A DNA stretch of 40,499 nt from Acidimicrobiia bacterium (lineage in GTDB: Bacteria > Actinomycetota > Acidimicrobiia > Acidimicrobiales > AC-14), in NCBI GenBank assembly GCA_023265025.1, contig JAHFUP010000043.1, forward strand, positions 1 through 40,499. Direction: 5' to 3'. Below the pieces are notes generated by a model, which did no database searches, was not told the origin of the DNA, and saw only the letters and a list, made by a program, of their open reading frames with translations. Shown piece by piece: positions 30,088 through 37,229 of this stretch (positions are counted from its first letter, which is position 1; each line of letters opens with the position of its first letter). Position numbers and translations under genes: made by a program.

Positions 30088-30698
30088 CACGCCGCCTTCC
30101 CGTTGCCGTTGACCTTGCCGGCCAGCGCCAGCTCGGGGGCGGCGGCCGTCGGGGCGACGGCCTCGAAGCTGGCCACCAGCGCCTCGGCCTCGGCCATGCG
30201 GTCGGCGTCGATGGCGTCGGGCGGGCCGAAGGCCTCGCGGACCGCCTTCATGGCCTTGGCCCGGGCGCCGTTGGGGATGGCGTTGATGCGGGCGACGAGG
30301 CCGGCGGTGGCCGGCGCCTCGGCGACGGAGCGCTCGGCCTGGCGGTTGCGCACCTCCTGGCGGCTGGCGACGCCGCGCTTGGCGTCGGCGGCGAGGGCGG
30401 CCTGAATGGCCCGCCCCCACGCCGCCGTCTCGGCGTTCTGCAGCTCGGAGTTGCGCGTGTACGGCGTCGTGCCCGGCACCGGCTCCCAGGCCGACCCCAC
30501 GCCGGGCCTCACGTCGTCGGGCGTGCGGAAGGCGGCAGCCACGTACGAGACGAAGCTCACGCCGTTGATGACCTCGACGCGGTACGGGTGGGCCAGGTCG
30601 GCGGGCTGCAGGGAGCCCTCGGGGTACTTCTCGCGGAAGGTGGCGATGCGCTCGGCCACGTCCACGTAGTCGTCGAGGCTGTGCTCGTTGAAGGCCAT
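30087..30698 (-). CDS. Putative recombination / ssDNA-annealing protein
   Basis: The 203-residue protein starts at ATG 30698. Its middle (VSYVAAAFRTPDD, AWEPVPGTTPYTRNSELQNAE, TAAWGRAIQAALAADAKRG) matches a conserved actinophage early protein whose location and shape suggest a Rad52/ERF-like annealing or DNA-repair role; this assignment is from memory of the family and is not proven. The C-terminus ends NGKAA. It is embedded in the early operon, where annealing proteins usually lie. Confidence 0.6.
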   Translation of the reverse strand: MAFNEHSLDDYVDVAERIATFREKYPEGSLQPADLAHPYRVEVINGVSFVSYVAAAFRTPDDVRPGVGSAWEPVPGTTPYTRNSELQNAETAAWGRAIQAALAADAKRGVASRQEVRNRQAERSVAEAPATAGLVARINAIPNGARAKAMKAVREAFGPPDAIDADRMAEAEALVASFEAVAPTAAAPELALAGKVNGNGKAA

Positions 30699-31150
30699 CA
30701 CAGCACCCCCGCCAGCGTGCGGGCGTAGCCGATCAACGTGATGTGGGCGGGTGTCAGCCGCTTGCGCAGCCGCGCCCCGTCCATGGCCACCTCGCGCAGC
30801 AGGGCGCAGATGACCTCGATCACGATGTCGGTCCGCCGGCCGGGCACCGCCTCGGCGACGTCGTCCTCGCCCAGCAGGTGCCAGTCGAGCTGCCGGCCGG
30901 ACAGTGCGACCGTGCGGTAGCGGCGGACCAGCTCGCCCGTCAAGGCGTCGGGGATGTCGAGGACCTCGACGATGGTCCCGCCGGCGGGGAAGCCGTCGGG
31001 CGTCGAGATCGTCGACGAGTACGCCGAGCACCCGATCGTGCGCGACACCATCGGCGCCGGCGCCGGGAACACCGGCTTCGCCGCCATCTCGGCCCGCACG
31101 GCGGCCAGGCGCTCGGCCCAGGTGGGCCCGGGGGTGCGCAGGTCCGTCAT
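30698..31150 (-). CDS. Hypothetical early protein
   Basis: The 150-residue product starts at ATG 31150 (ATGA overlap) and its stop shares a base with the next ATG. A Ser/Gly-containing middle (GFPAGGTIVEVLDIPDAL) and a helical second half (VIEVICALLREVAMDGARLRKRL) are visible. Coupling to the putative annealing gene suggests a partner in DNA metabolism. No family is recognised. Confidence 0.6.
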   Translation of the reverse strand: MTDLRTPGPTWAERLAAVRAEMAAKPVFPAPAPMVSRTIGCSAYSSTISTPDGFPAGGTIVEVLDIPDALTGELVRRYRTVALSGRQLDWHLLGEDDVAEAVPGRRTDIVIEVICALLREVAMDGARLRKRLTPAHITLIGYARTLAGVL

Positions 31151-31869
31151 GACGCCACCGGGTACTGCACCGTGGTGTCGGGGTAGCAGGCGGGGCCGTG
31201 GGGGTGGGCCGCGCCGCACGTGGGGACGAACTCCTCGGCGAGGTCGGCGGCGACGTCGGCGCAGCCGTCGCACAGCATGACGCCGGAGCCGTCGGCGCCG
31301 ACGACGTAGACGGCACCTGCCTCGGCGCACTCCTCGCAGCGGTTGGTCTCCGCCTCCTCGGCCAGCAGCAGCTGCTGGCTCCGGGCGCGTTCGGCGTCGA
31401 TGTCGGCACGGACCGCCTCGGCCTTGCGGCGGTTGAATGCGTAGACGAGGTCCATGGCCGGGGGGGCCGGCGCCCAGGCGGTGGCGACGCCGCAGTCCTC
31501 GCACGCCACCGAGGCGACGCCGGCGCCGGCGGGGACGGCAGAGCCGACGGAGACGAACGAGCCGGCGGCGCCGGGGGCGGGGCCGGAGGCGATGAAGCCG
31601 TGGCCGGCGTCGCCGCCGCAGTGCTGGCAGGTGCCGGTCTCGAAGGCGCTGCGGCCGGCCTGCTCGAGCATCTGGGAGCGGGCCCAGCTCCAGCAGGTCT
31701 TGTCCGACAGAGCCCTGATGGGCTTGCCGTCTCGGTCGGTGCAGGCGTGGAGCGTGGGCGCCTTACGGGCGAAGCCACACTCGGGGTCGATGCCCGGGAG
31801 CTCGGCGGCGTCGAACTCGCAGGGGTCGAGGGTGGCGACGCCGTCGACGTCGGGGGATACGGTGAGCAT
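31147..31869 (-). CDS. Multi-zinc-finger protein, first gene of an early operon
   Basis: The start is ATG 31869, with AAAGGA about 8 bases upstream. The 240-residue product has CQHCGG, CEDCG, CEECAE and CDGCA pairs spaced to form about two zinc ribbons, plus a charged helix (NRRKAEAVRADIDAERARSQQLLLAEEAE in pieces). It is the first gene after the strong - strand promoter at 31945-31972. It probably binds nucleic acid or bridges proteins. No family is recognised. Confidence 0.62.
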   Translation of the reverse strand: MLTVSPDVDGVATLDPCEFDAAELPGIDPECGFARKAPTLHACTDRDGKPIRALSDKTCWSWARSQMLEQAGRSAFETGTCQHCGGDAGHGFIASGPAPGAAGSFVSVGSAVPAGAGVASVACEDCGVATAWAPAPPAMDLVYAFNRRKAEAVRADIDAERARSQQLLLAEEAETNRCEECAEAGAVYVVGADGSGVMLCDGCADVAADLAEEFVPTCGAAHPHGPACYPDTTVQYPVAS

Positions 31870-31891
31870 GTCAGCGGTCCTTTCGCTGGCC

Positions 31892-31924
31892 GCCTGGGCT
31901 GGGGGCGCAATCCCCGGCCCAGGC
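31892..31924 (-). promoter_or_regulatory. 5'-leader stem-loop of the 31869 operon
   Basis: An 8-bp stem (31892-31899 with 31917-31924) with an inner GGGG/CCCC extension lies between the predicted start of transcription and the ribosome binding site. It may tune translation or attenuate transcription. Confidence 0.5.
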
Positions 31925-31932
31925 ACTTGGTC

Positions 31933-31972
31933 TTGACACTGTTCATCTTACTCCGTTCCTTGCCAGTGTCAA
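31933..31972. promoter_or_regulatory. Inverted-repeat operator spanning the divergent promoters
   Basis: A perfect 9-bp inverted repeat TTGACACTG (31933-31941) / CAGTGTCAA (31964-31972) flanks the - strand promoter. Its right arm contains the -35 and its left arm covers the predicted transcription start. The core TGTCA is the motif repeated in the repressor/cro region, so the same regulator may act here. Confidence 0.6.
31945..31972 (-). promoter_or_regulatory. Strong sigma-70-type early promoter
   Basis: On the - strand TTGACA (31967-31972), a 16-base spacer and TAAGAT (31945-31950) point to a transcript starting near 31938 and reading into the zinc-finger operon. It is one of the best consensus matches in the window. 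Confidence 0.7.
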
Positions 31973-31988
31973 TACCCCGTGCTAACAA
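31960..31988 (+). promoter_or_regulatory. Promoter of the AlpA-like gene, leaderless
   Basis: TTGCCA (31960-31965), 17 bases, TAACAA (31983-31988), then 7 bases to the GTG at 31996. Transcription would start at or next to the start codon. No ribosome binding site is present, consistent with a leaderless mRNA. Confidence 0.6.
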
Positions 31989-31995
31989 TCCTCGG

Positions 31996-32178
31996 GTGGA
32001 CCTGGTGACCCTCAGCGACATCGCCCGGCTGATCGGCGTCACCCGACAGCGCGCCCACCAACTCGCCGAGACTCCTGACTTCCCAACCCCGGCCGCCACG
32101 CTCGGACACGGGAGGGTATGGACCAGGGCGGCGGTCGAGCGATGGGCGCGGAAAACGGGCCGGCTGAGCCGCACATAG
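31996..32178 (+). CDS. AlpA/MerR-like HTH protein, candidate excisionase
   Basis: The 60-residue product DLVTLSDIARLIGVTRQRAHQL ... GRVWTRAAVERWA has the winged HTH layout of AlpA/Xis-type proteins: a recognition helix at about 16-24 and a wing at FPTPAATLGHGRVW. Such proteins act as recombination directionality factors or transcription regulators. It is read divergently from the early operon, from its own leaderless promoter. It is the best excisionase candidate for the tyrosine integrase, although it does not neighbour int. Confidence 0.78.
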   Translation: MDLVTLSDIARLIGVTRQRAHQLAETPDFPTPAATLGHGRVWTRAAVERWARKTGRLSRT

Positions 32179-32192
32179 ACGGCTGAGTAGTT

Positions 32193-32223
32193 GCCCCCCG
32201 CACCGCGCCAACGGCCGGGGGGC
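32193..32223 (+). terminator. Hairpin between the AlpA-like gene and the next gene
   Basis: A perfect 8-bp stem (32193-32200 with 32216-32223) with a 15-nt loop lies in the 77-base gap. No T-run follows, so it is at most a partial terminator or an mRNA stabiliser. Confidence 0.35.
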
Positions 32224-32255
32224 GTGGCCGACACCCGAGAGGAAGGTGCCGAACA

Positions 32256-32420
32256 ATGGGCGACGTCTACAAGGTCATCGAAGTTGAGGCTGCCAACAGG
32301 GACGAGGGGGTGACGGCCGCCGAACTGGAATCGGCGCTCAACCTCAACAGCGACCGGACCATCACTGCCGTGATGCCCCGGACCCGAGGACGGGTCTGGG
32401 TGGTGATGATGCTGGCCTAG
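32256..32420 (+). CDS. Small hypothetical protein (54 residues)
   Basis: The + strand frame begins at ATG 32256, with GAGAGGAAGG about 8-10 bases upstream, and ends at TAG. The product GDVYKVIEVEAANRDEG ... RTITAVMPRTRGRVWVVMMLA looks like a compact alpha/beta fold. It probably shares a transcript with the AlpA-like gene. No family is recognised. Confidence 0.6.
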   Translation: MGDVYKVIEVEAANRDEGVTAAELESALNLNSDRTITAVMPRTRGRVWVVMMLA

Positions 32421-32470
32421 CCCCTTGAACCCGTGCCCCGCCGCCCAGCCATGACGCTGGCCTCTTTCGG

Positions 32471-32764
32471 CTAGGCGCTGGCCGCCCCCGTCGCCGCTCT
32501 TTCCTGCTCGTGCCTCCGGCGCATCGCTGCGAGATACAGGTCTGAAAGAGCGTCGGAGATCTCCCTGGTGGTCTCCTTGTCCTCCATCGTCACCAAGGCG
32601 ACCGCTTGCATCTCCAGCCCGTCCAGGTGGAGGGAGCTGCCCACCCAGCCAGGCGGCGCATCGCTGAGCTCCTGCGTCGTTCTCAGCGTCAACTCGATGA
32701 CCAGGGAGCCGTCGTCCAGGTGCTGGTCGATCCGACTCACCTTGAACCGCTGCGTCTTCGCCAC
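32471..32764 (-). CDS. Hypothetical protein
   Basis: The 97-residue product begins KTQRFKVSRIDQHLDDGS at GTG 32764. The first half is beta-rich (LVIELTLRTTQEL, LHLDGLEMQAVALVTME) and the second half is one long helix (TTREISDALSDLYLAAMRRRHEQER). It converges with the 32256 gene across 50 bases that hold no clear terminator. The ribosome binding site is weak. Confidence 0.58.
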   Translation of the reverse strand: MAKTQRFKVSRIDQHLDDGSLVIELTLRTTQELSDAPPGWVGSSLHLDGLEMQAVALVTMEDKETTREISDALSDLYLAAMRRRHEQERAATGAASA

Positions 32765-32782
32765 GCCACCATGCTGCCACCA

Positions 32783-33286
32783 TCACGCCGCCTCCCAGGT
32801 GACGGTGACCACGCCGGCGCCGAGCGGCGCCAGCTCGGCGAACAGCGCCCGGGAAAGGTCGAAGTCGCGACCGGTCCACGCCGCCGGCCCCCGGTCCGTG
32901 CAACGCCCGACGGCGCAGCGCTCACCGACGCAGAAGCGCACCGTCGTCCCGAAGGCCAGGCTCCGGTGGGCGAACGTCAGCGCGTCGGCGTCGAAGGCCT
33001 CACCACTCGCCGTGCGGGCACCCCGGGCGTACCAGCTGGCCCGGGCGGTGGAGACCGCGCCCCCCGCTCCGGCCGGGCCGGGGGGCGGCCCGGTGGGTTC
33101 CGTCGCGGGGGGCGCGGTCGCCCGCACGCTCGACGTCACGACGGCAGGTGGGACCGTCGGCCTCGTCGTCACGGGCGGGAGGGTGGTCGACGTCGTCGAC
33201 GTGGACGCGGTGGGCGGCGGGTCGGCGCTCGGCGACGAGCAGCCCGTCATCGCCAGGGCGGCGGCGATGCACAGCCGGCGGGCCAT
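32783..33286 (-). CDS. Lipoprotein with RlpA-like double-psi beta-barrel
   Basis: The 167-residue protein has a lipoprotein signal (RRLCIAAALAMTGC, lipidated C16) and a Thr/Pro-rich linker to about 80. A DPBB domain follows (ASWYARG at 83-89, SGEAFDADALTFAHRSLAFGT, RCTDRGP at 128-134, RDFDLSRALFAEL at 140-152). RlpA-type domains bind or cleave peptidoglycan glycan strands. The product would sit on the outer face of the membrane. It lies directly after WhiB in the early operon, not in the lysis cassette, so a role in wall remodelling or superinfection exclusion is plausible. Confidence 0.82.
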   Translation of the reverse strand: MARRLCIAAALAMTGCSSPSADPPPTASTSTTSTTLPPVTTRPTVPPAVVTSSVRATAPPATEPTGPPPGPAGAGGAVSTARASWYARGARTASGEAFDADALTFAHRSLAFGTTVRFCVGERCAVGRCTDRGPAAWTGRDFDLSRALFAELAPLGAGVVTVTWEAA

Positions 33287-33787
33287 CTACGAGGCCGCCG
33301 CTTCGTCGGCGCCCTCGTACAGGGCGTACAGGTCCGAGCCGCCGCCGGCGCTGGCGCGCGCCTCGAACTGCCACCGCCCGGGCGGGACCAGGCGGTCGCC
33401 GCTGCGCAGCTGGGACGCCACCGCGCCAGCGGAGCCGGGGCCGGCGTAGTTCCGGACCCAGACCCACCGGCCCGGGTGGGCCAGCTGGCGCTCCAGCATC
33501 GTAAGCATCGAGCCCACGGCCGCCTTCTGGCGCAGGGCCGCCGCACTCCGTTCCTTGCGGGCCGCCGTCTGTCCCTGGCGCCGCCGCTTGTGCCGGTCGG
33601 CCTCCGACATGGCTCCCCACACGCCGGGGGCGTCCTCCTGGGCCAGGGCGTAGGCGGCACATGCCTCGACGACGGGGCACCCCCGGCACACCTTCTTGAC
33701 CACCTCGACCTCGCCGGGGTCGTTGACGAAGAAGGTGCCGGGCGGCATCGTGCGGCACACGGCATGGCGGCGCCAGGACTCGCTCAC
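33287..33787 (-). CDS. WhiB-family iron-sulfur regulator with C-terminal extension
   Basis: The start GTG 33787 (four-base overlap) gives 166 residues; GTG 33796 is an alternative. Cluster cysteines are C11, C34, C37 and C43 (C-x22-C-x2-C-x5-C), followed by the GVWGA turn at 55-59 and a basic HKRRRQ segment. Residues about 90-166 (MLERQLAHPGRWVWVRNY, GRWQFEARASA, DLYALYEG) are an extra domain not found in ordinary WhiB proteins. WhiB proteins bind the primary sigma factor, and phage copies can repress host whiB genes. Confidence 0.87.
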   Translation of the reverse strand: MSESWRRHAVCRTMPPGTFFVNDPGEVEVVKKVCRGCPVVEACAAYALAQEDAPGVWGAMSEADRHKRRRQGQTAARKERSAAALRQKAAVGSMLTMLERQLAHPGRWVWVRNYAGPGSAGAVASQLRSGDRLVPPGRWQFEARASAGGGSDLYALYEGADEAAAS

Positions 33788-34503
33788 GTCGACCACCTCG
33801 AGCGCTTGCCCGGGCCCGGTCGGCCGGCCAGGCGGCGGTGGAGGTCCTCGACCTTGCGTGCGGTCGATGCCCGCACCAGCGTGCGGCTGACCTGAAGTGC
33901 CGGCACCTTGGCCTTGGACCCCAGCGCCCGGCCGAGGAACGAGGCCGTGTAGCCGCTGGAGAGCAGGTCGTCGAGCAGCTCCCAGGTGCAGCGGCCGTCG
34001 ACCTTCTGGGCGCCGTCGGCCTGGTCGACGGTGACGGCGAGGATCCTCGCCGACGTCTCGGGCCGGATCCGCTTCGAGGGGGCCATGCCGCGCTTGGTGT
34101 CTCCGTAGACGAGCTTGGTGAGCCCGCCGTGGGAGACGCCGGCGAGGTGGGCCACGGTCTTGAGGCCGACGCCGGCGGCCGCCAAGCGGCGCAGGTGCTG
34201 GCGAGCGGGCCCGGCCGGGACGTAGGGCTGCCAGTCACGGCGGCGCTTGCGCCTCACCCGCTCCGCCTCGTAGGCCCGGTTCGCCTCCTTGCACGGGGCG
34301 CAGTGGCACCGCTCGACGACGTACTTCACGTAGGTGCCGTGCGCCCGGCGGCTGTCGGGTGCGACGTAGGTGCTCGGCGCCGGCCGGGGCGGCGGCGGCT
34401 CGCGCACCAGCTCGACCACCGGCCGCCACGGCGTCCGCTGCGGGGGCGGGGGGTCGGCGAAGACCAGGCCGTCGTCGAGGGCGCTCATGGCTCGCGGGGT
34501 CAT
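33784..34503 (-). CDS. HTH DNA-binding protein
   Basis: The start ATG 34503 gives 239 residues. A CHCAPCKEANRAYEAERVRRKRR segment (about 66-90) resembles the basic Cys pair module found in actinophage HTH proteins. An HTH follows at about 102-135 (ARQHLRRLAAAGVGLKTVAHLAGVSHGGLTKLVYG). The C-terminal half may hold a second HTH (ELLDDLLSSGYTASFLGRALG). ATG 34527 and ATG 34488 are other possible starts. It probably regulates early transcription. Confidence 0.72.
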   Translation of the reverse strand: MTPRAMSALDDGLVFADPPPPQRTPWRPVVELVREPPPPRPAPSTYVAPDSRRAHGTYVKYVVERCHCAPCKEANRAYEAERVRRKRRRDWQPYVPAGPARQHLRRLAAAGVGLKTVAHLAGVSHGGLTKLVYGDTKRGMAPSKRIRPETSARILAVTVDQADGAQKVDGRCTWELLDDLLSSGYTASFLGRALGSKAKVPALQVSRTLVRASTARKVEDLHRRLAGRPGPGKRSRWST

Positions 34504-34565
34504 GAAGGAACATCCCTTGTCGCACAAGGGGAATCGTCACAGGCGCCCTGTACGATCCGGTGCGT

Positions 34566-35138
34566 ATGGTTCGCACCTGGTCTTATGAGATCAACCACCT
34601 GATGGGCGATTCCGAGGCTGAATTGCTGGCTTATCTCGCCGGAATCATCGACGCCGACGGCTGTATCGGCATCCTCCGGACGAAGACCGGATTCGTGCCG
34701 AATCTCTCCTGCGGGCAAGTCGCGGAGGAGGCCGTGACCATGCTCCACGCCGCCTTTGGCGGCTCGGTATCCAAAACGAAACTTTCGGCCGAAAAGAACC
34801 GCCGAGGTCAACACCGGTGGCGCGTTTCGAACCAGATCGCCGGCGAGTGCGCCCACCTGCTGCTCCCCTACCTCAGGATCAAACGCCGCCAGGCGGAGGC
34901 CGTCATTGAGGCCGCCGGCTTGAACCACTTCTGGGTCAATCGTGGGCCGCTCGATGCGGTCAGCCGCGGCTACGCCACGAACCGACTGTGGGAACTTTGG
35001 AACGCGGTGCGCCTCTTGAACCACGTTGGGACCGTGGCGCCCGCCCCATTCACAGACCTCACCTGGTGGTGTACCGATTGCGGGATCTGGCACCCGAAGA
35101 GACAGCGCCACTGTCCGGGACGTCGCTGGAGCTGCTGA
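34566..35138 (+). CDS. Free-standing LAGLIDADG homing endonuclease
   Basis: The 190-residue protein carries one LAGLIDADG motif (LAGIIDADG at 24-32) and likely works as a dimer. The C-terminus has a four-cysteine cluster (WWCTDCGIW, HCPGRRWSC). It is on the + strand between two - strand early genes, by eye has lower GC and less biased codons than neighbours, and shows a TACGAT -10-like box 9 bases before the ATG. These are signs of a recently acquired mobile gene. No intron or intein boundary is seen, so it is intergenic. Confidence 0.82.
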   Translation: MVRTWSYEINHLMGDSEAELLAYLAGIIDADGCIGILRTKTGFVPNLSCGQVAEEAVTMLHAAFGGSVSKTKLSAEKNRRGQHRWRVSNQIAGECAHLLLPYLRIKRRQAEAVIEAAGLNHFWVNRGPLDAVSRGYATNRLWELWNAVRLLNHVGTVAPAPFTDLTWWCTDCGIWHPKRQRHCPGRRWSC

Positions 35139-35143
35139 CCCCC

Positions 35144-36364
35144 TCACGCAACAGCCCCGGTCTCGGCAGCCTGCAGGCGCCGACCGGCGACCTGGCAGTA
35201 CGCGGCCGACACGTCGATCAGCACCGCGTTGGCACCGAGACCGAGGGCCGCTACGCCGGTAGTCCCAGAGCCGGCGAATGGGTCGACGACGGTGCAGCCC
35301 GGCCACCCGTAGAGCTGGAGCACCCGGCGGGGCAGTTCCACCGGAAACGGCGTCGGGTGGGAGCCGTCACGCCGGGCCGGAGCGAAGGTCCATAGGTCCT
35401 GGGTGAGCTCAGTGAACCGGCCGGCGGACAGCCAGGGGCTAACGCGGCGGCCGCCTTCGTCCAGCTCCAGGGCGGCCTGGGGGCACCGCACCTGGTTCTC
35501 GGTGCGGAACACCGCTATCAGCTCGGTGCGGTCGCGGATAGCCGGATCAGTTGGGCTCCGCCACGACCCCCAGCTCGTGCGGTTGCCCGTGGTGGCCTTG
35601 TCCCACACGATCACAGCCTCGGGGGCTGCCACATCGCCAAGCGCCGCCAGCACTACCGGGAGCAGCGGCGTGTACGGCCGCCGGTCCACCCCCATCGGGA
35701 AGTTGACGACGATCCGAGCCACACCGGCGATGTCGACGAGGTGCCCCGCAGCTGAGCGGAGCAGCTCCGCCCACTCCTCGCGCGACATCGTGTCGTCGGC
35801 GCCGTCGTAGTCGACGCCCACGAAGTACGGCGGCGAGAACACGGCCAGGTCGGCGATGACGTTCTTGTAGGAGCGGCTCTGGGCGGCGTTGGCGCAGCGG
35901 ATCTCGAAGCCGGGCGGGGGCGAATCCACGACGCCAGGATCCGGCGCCATGCGCTCCGACGCTGCATCACGGGCCTTGGCTCGCCGGGCAAGCGCTGAGG
36001 CATCCGAGCCCAGCATGTCGGGGTGAACGTCCCCCGCAGCTATCGCCTCCAGGAGCCGGTCCTTCGGGACCTTTGTCAGCTCGTAGAGCGTGTTGGGAGA
36101 ACTTGGAAAGTCGGCAAAATTTGCCGAGTTTCCGAGCACCTCATGGGTGCCGACAACGATGAGGCGCTCGGCCTTGCTGAGGTTCCAGCCGAGGTGGTCG
36201 GTAACCATAGCAGTCCACTCGCCGTGGCGCAACGACGACCTGGCGTCCCTGAGCTCCAGACCCGCTGCGGCGACACCCGCCGGCCCGGCCGATAGGTGCG
36301 CTTTCACGGTCGTCGCCCTGTCTTGGGCGCTGAGCGCCGCCGCCAGCTCAGCCACGGCCGTCAC
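35144..36364 (-). CDS. DNA methyltransferase (N4-cytosine/N6-adenine type) with N-terminal helical domain
   Basis: The 406-residue protein has the catalytic motif SPPYF (177-181) ahead of the SAM-binding motif DPFAGSGTTG (361-370), the beta-class order, with HPTPFP (337-341 region) between them. Residues 1-135 form a helical DNA-binding-like domain (DHLGWNLSKAERLIVV, FPSSPNTLYELTKVPKDRLLEAI) reminiscent of DUF3102. It would modify phage DNA, probably against host restriction. No cognate nuclease is nearby. The GTG start lies within the end of the upstream gene. Confidence 0.87.
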   Translation of the reverse strand: MTAVAELAAALSAQDRATTVKAHLSAGPAGVAAAGLELRDARSSLRHGEWTAMVTDHLGWNLSKAERLIVVGTHEVLGNSANFADFPSSPNTLYELTKVPKDRLLEAIAAGDVHPDMLGSDASALARRAKARDAASERMAPDPGVVDSPPPGFEIRCANAAQSRSYKNVIADLAVFSPPYFVGVDYDGADDTMSREEWAELLRSAAGHLVDIAGVARIVVNFPMGVDRRPYTPLLPVVLAALGDVAAPEAVIVWDKATTGNRTSWGSWRSPTDPAIRDRTELIAVFRTENQVRCPQAALELDEGGRRVSPWLSAGRFTELTQDLWTFAPARRDGSHPTPFPVELPRRVLQLYGWPGCTVVDPFAGSGTTGVAALGLGANAVLIDVSAAYCQVAGRRLQAAETGAVA

Positions 36365-36719
36365 CTACCCCCCCCCGGTACCCGGTGCGTTCCGGCCACG
36401 CCTTGTGTGCGATGTCGAGCACGGCCTGGGCCTCGTCGCCGATGCGGTCGTGGTGGGTGCGCAGCTCCGCCCACATGCCGGCGCCCGACGGCGCCTTGGT
36501 CGCCACGACACCCTGCAGCGCCAGGCGGCGGTAGGCCATGGCGGCCAGGTGCTCGGCGCCGGCGTAGTGGGCGTCGTCGACGTCGAGGAACGGCCGGGCT
36601 TGGCGGCCCCAGCTGCACGAGCAGCTCGCCGTGTGGCCGGCGTCGGTCGAGTCGAACATGAGTTCGTGCTTGCGGTAGCGCCGGGCCCGGTGCGTCGTCG
36701 TCGTGGTGGTCGTGGTCAC
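36348..36719 (-). CDS. Hypothetical protein with poly-Thr start
   Basis: The 123-residue product starts at GTG 36719 (four-base overlap) with eight threonines. It has CSCSWGRQARPF and a helical second half (AEHLAAMAYRRLALQGVV). The 3' end runs into the methyltransferase gene through a run of eight G (36368-36375 on the other strand). In another frame that run leads straight to a TAG just before the methyltransferase GTG, so the true C-terminus is uncertain. Confidence 0.55.
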   Translation of the reverse strand: MTTTTTTTTHRARRYRKHELMFDSTDAGHTASCSCSWGRQARPFLDVDDAHYAGAEHLAAMAYRRLALQGVVATKAPSGAGMWAELRTHHDRIGDEAQAVLDIAHKAWPERTGYRGGVGDGRG

Positions 36720-37051
36720 GCCGGCACCACCCCGGTGAGACTGGCCCGGAGGGCGCCCAGGCGAACGCGTTGATCGACCAGTGGCGTAGGTGGCGGCGCC
36801 TCCGCCACGACGGCCTGCGCCGGCGGGGGGACTGCGGCGGGCGGGGTGAAGAACTCGACGACGTCACCGCTGGCCTTGCACACGAGCAGGCCGAGCGGCG
36901 AGCGGGCCCGGCCGGCACGGAACTGGGCCAGGGCCTCGGCGCCGGCAAAAGCCACACCGGCCTGCGGAAACTTGGAGAGCTGGCGGTACCCGTTGGCGTT
37001 GAGGGTCGTGGGGATCGGCGGGGAGCACCTCGGGCCGGCCACCGCCAGCAC
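36716..37051 (-). CDS. C-terminal part of a probable split initiator-like gene
   Basis: As drawn, the frame starts at GTG 37051 and encodes 111 residues (NANGYRQLSKFPQAGVAFAGAEALAQF, Pro-rich tail). The same frame stays open upstream to about 37355 without any start codon. There it reads natural-looking sequence (GAPPEKGAPARQL, STDEQIDEALAPLL) through the palindromes and into the HTH gene. Removing one G from the G7 run at 37296-37302 joins the two into one 266-residue protein. It is therefore likely the C-terminal part of the HTH gene. Confidence 0.5.
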   Translation of the reverse strand: MLAVAGPRCSPPIPTTLNANGYRQLSKFPQAGVAFAGAEALAQFRAGRARSPLGLLVCKASGDVVEFFTPPAAVPPPAQAVVAEAPPPTPLVDQRVRLGALRASLTGVVPA

Positions 37052-37106
37052 CGCCAGCAGCGGCGCCAGCGCCTCGTCGATCTGCTCGTCGGTACTCGCC
37101 GGCAGG

Positions 37107-37228
37107 CCCGGCGCGCCCCCCGAAAAGGGCGCGTCCTCCGCAGAGCTAGCTAGCTTTTTCGGTCTCTTAGAAAAAGAAAAGCTAGCTAGCTGTCGAGCCG
37201 GCGCGCCCTTTTCGGGGGGCGCGCCGGG
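37107..37228. other. Large nested palindrome, candidate origin
   Basis: Perfect 27-bp outer arms (37107-37133 with 37202-37228) enclose perfect 15-bp inner arms (37144-37158 with 37177-37191) made of GCTAGC repeats and T/A runs. The centre is markedly AT-rich for this genome. Adjacent to it, five copies of GGCGCGCC occur at 37110, 37200, 37218, 37290 and 37308. Placement beside or inside an HTH initiator-like gene recalls origins nested in initiator genes such as lambda O. A structured RNA is the main alternative. Confidence 0.6.
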
Positions 37229-37229
37229 G

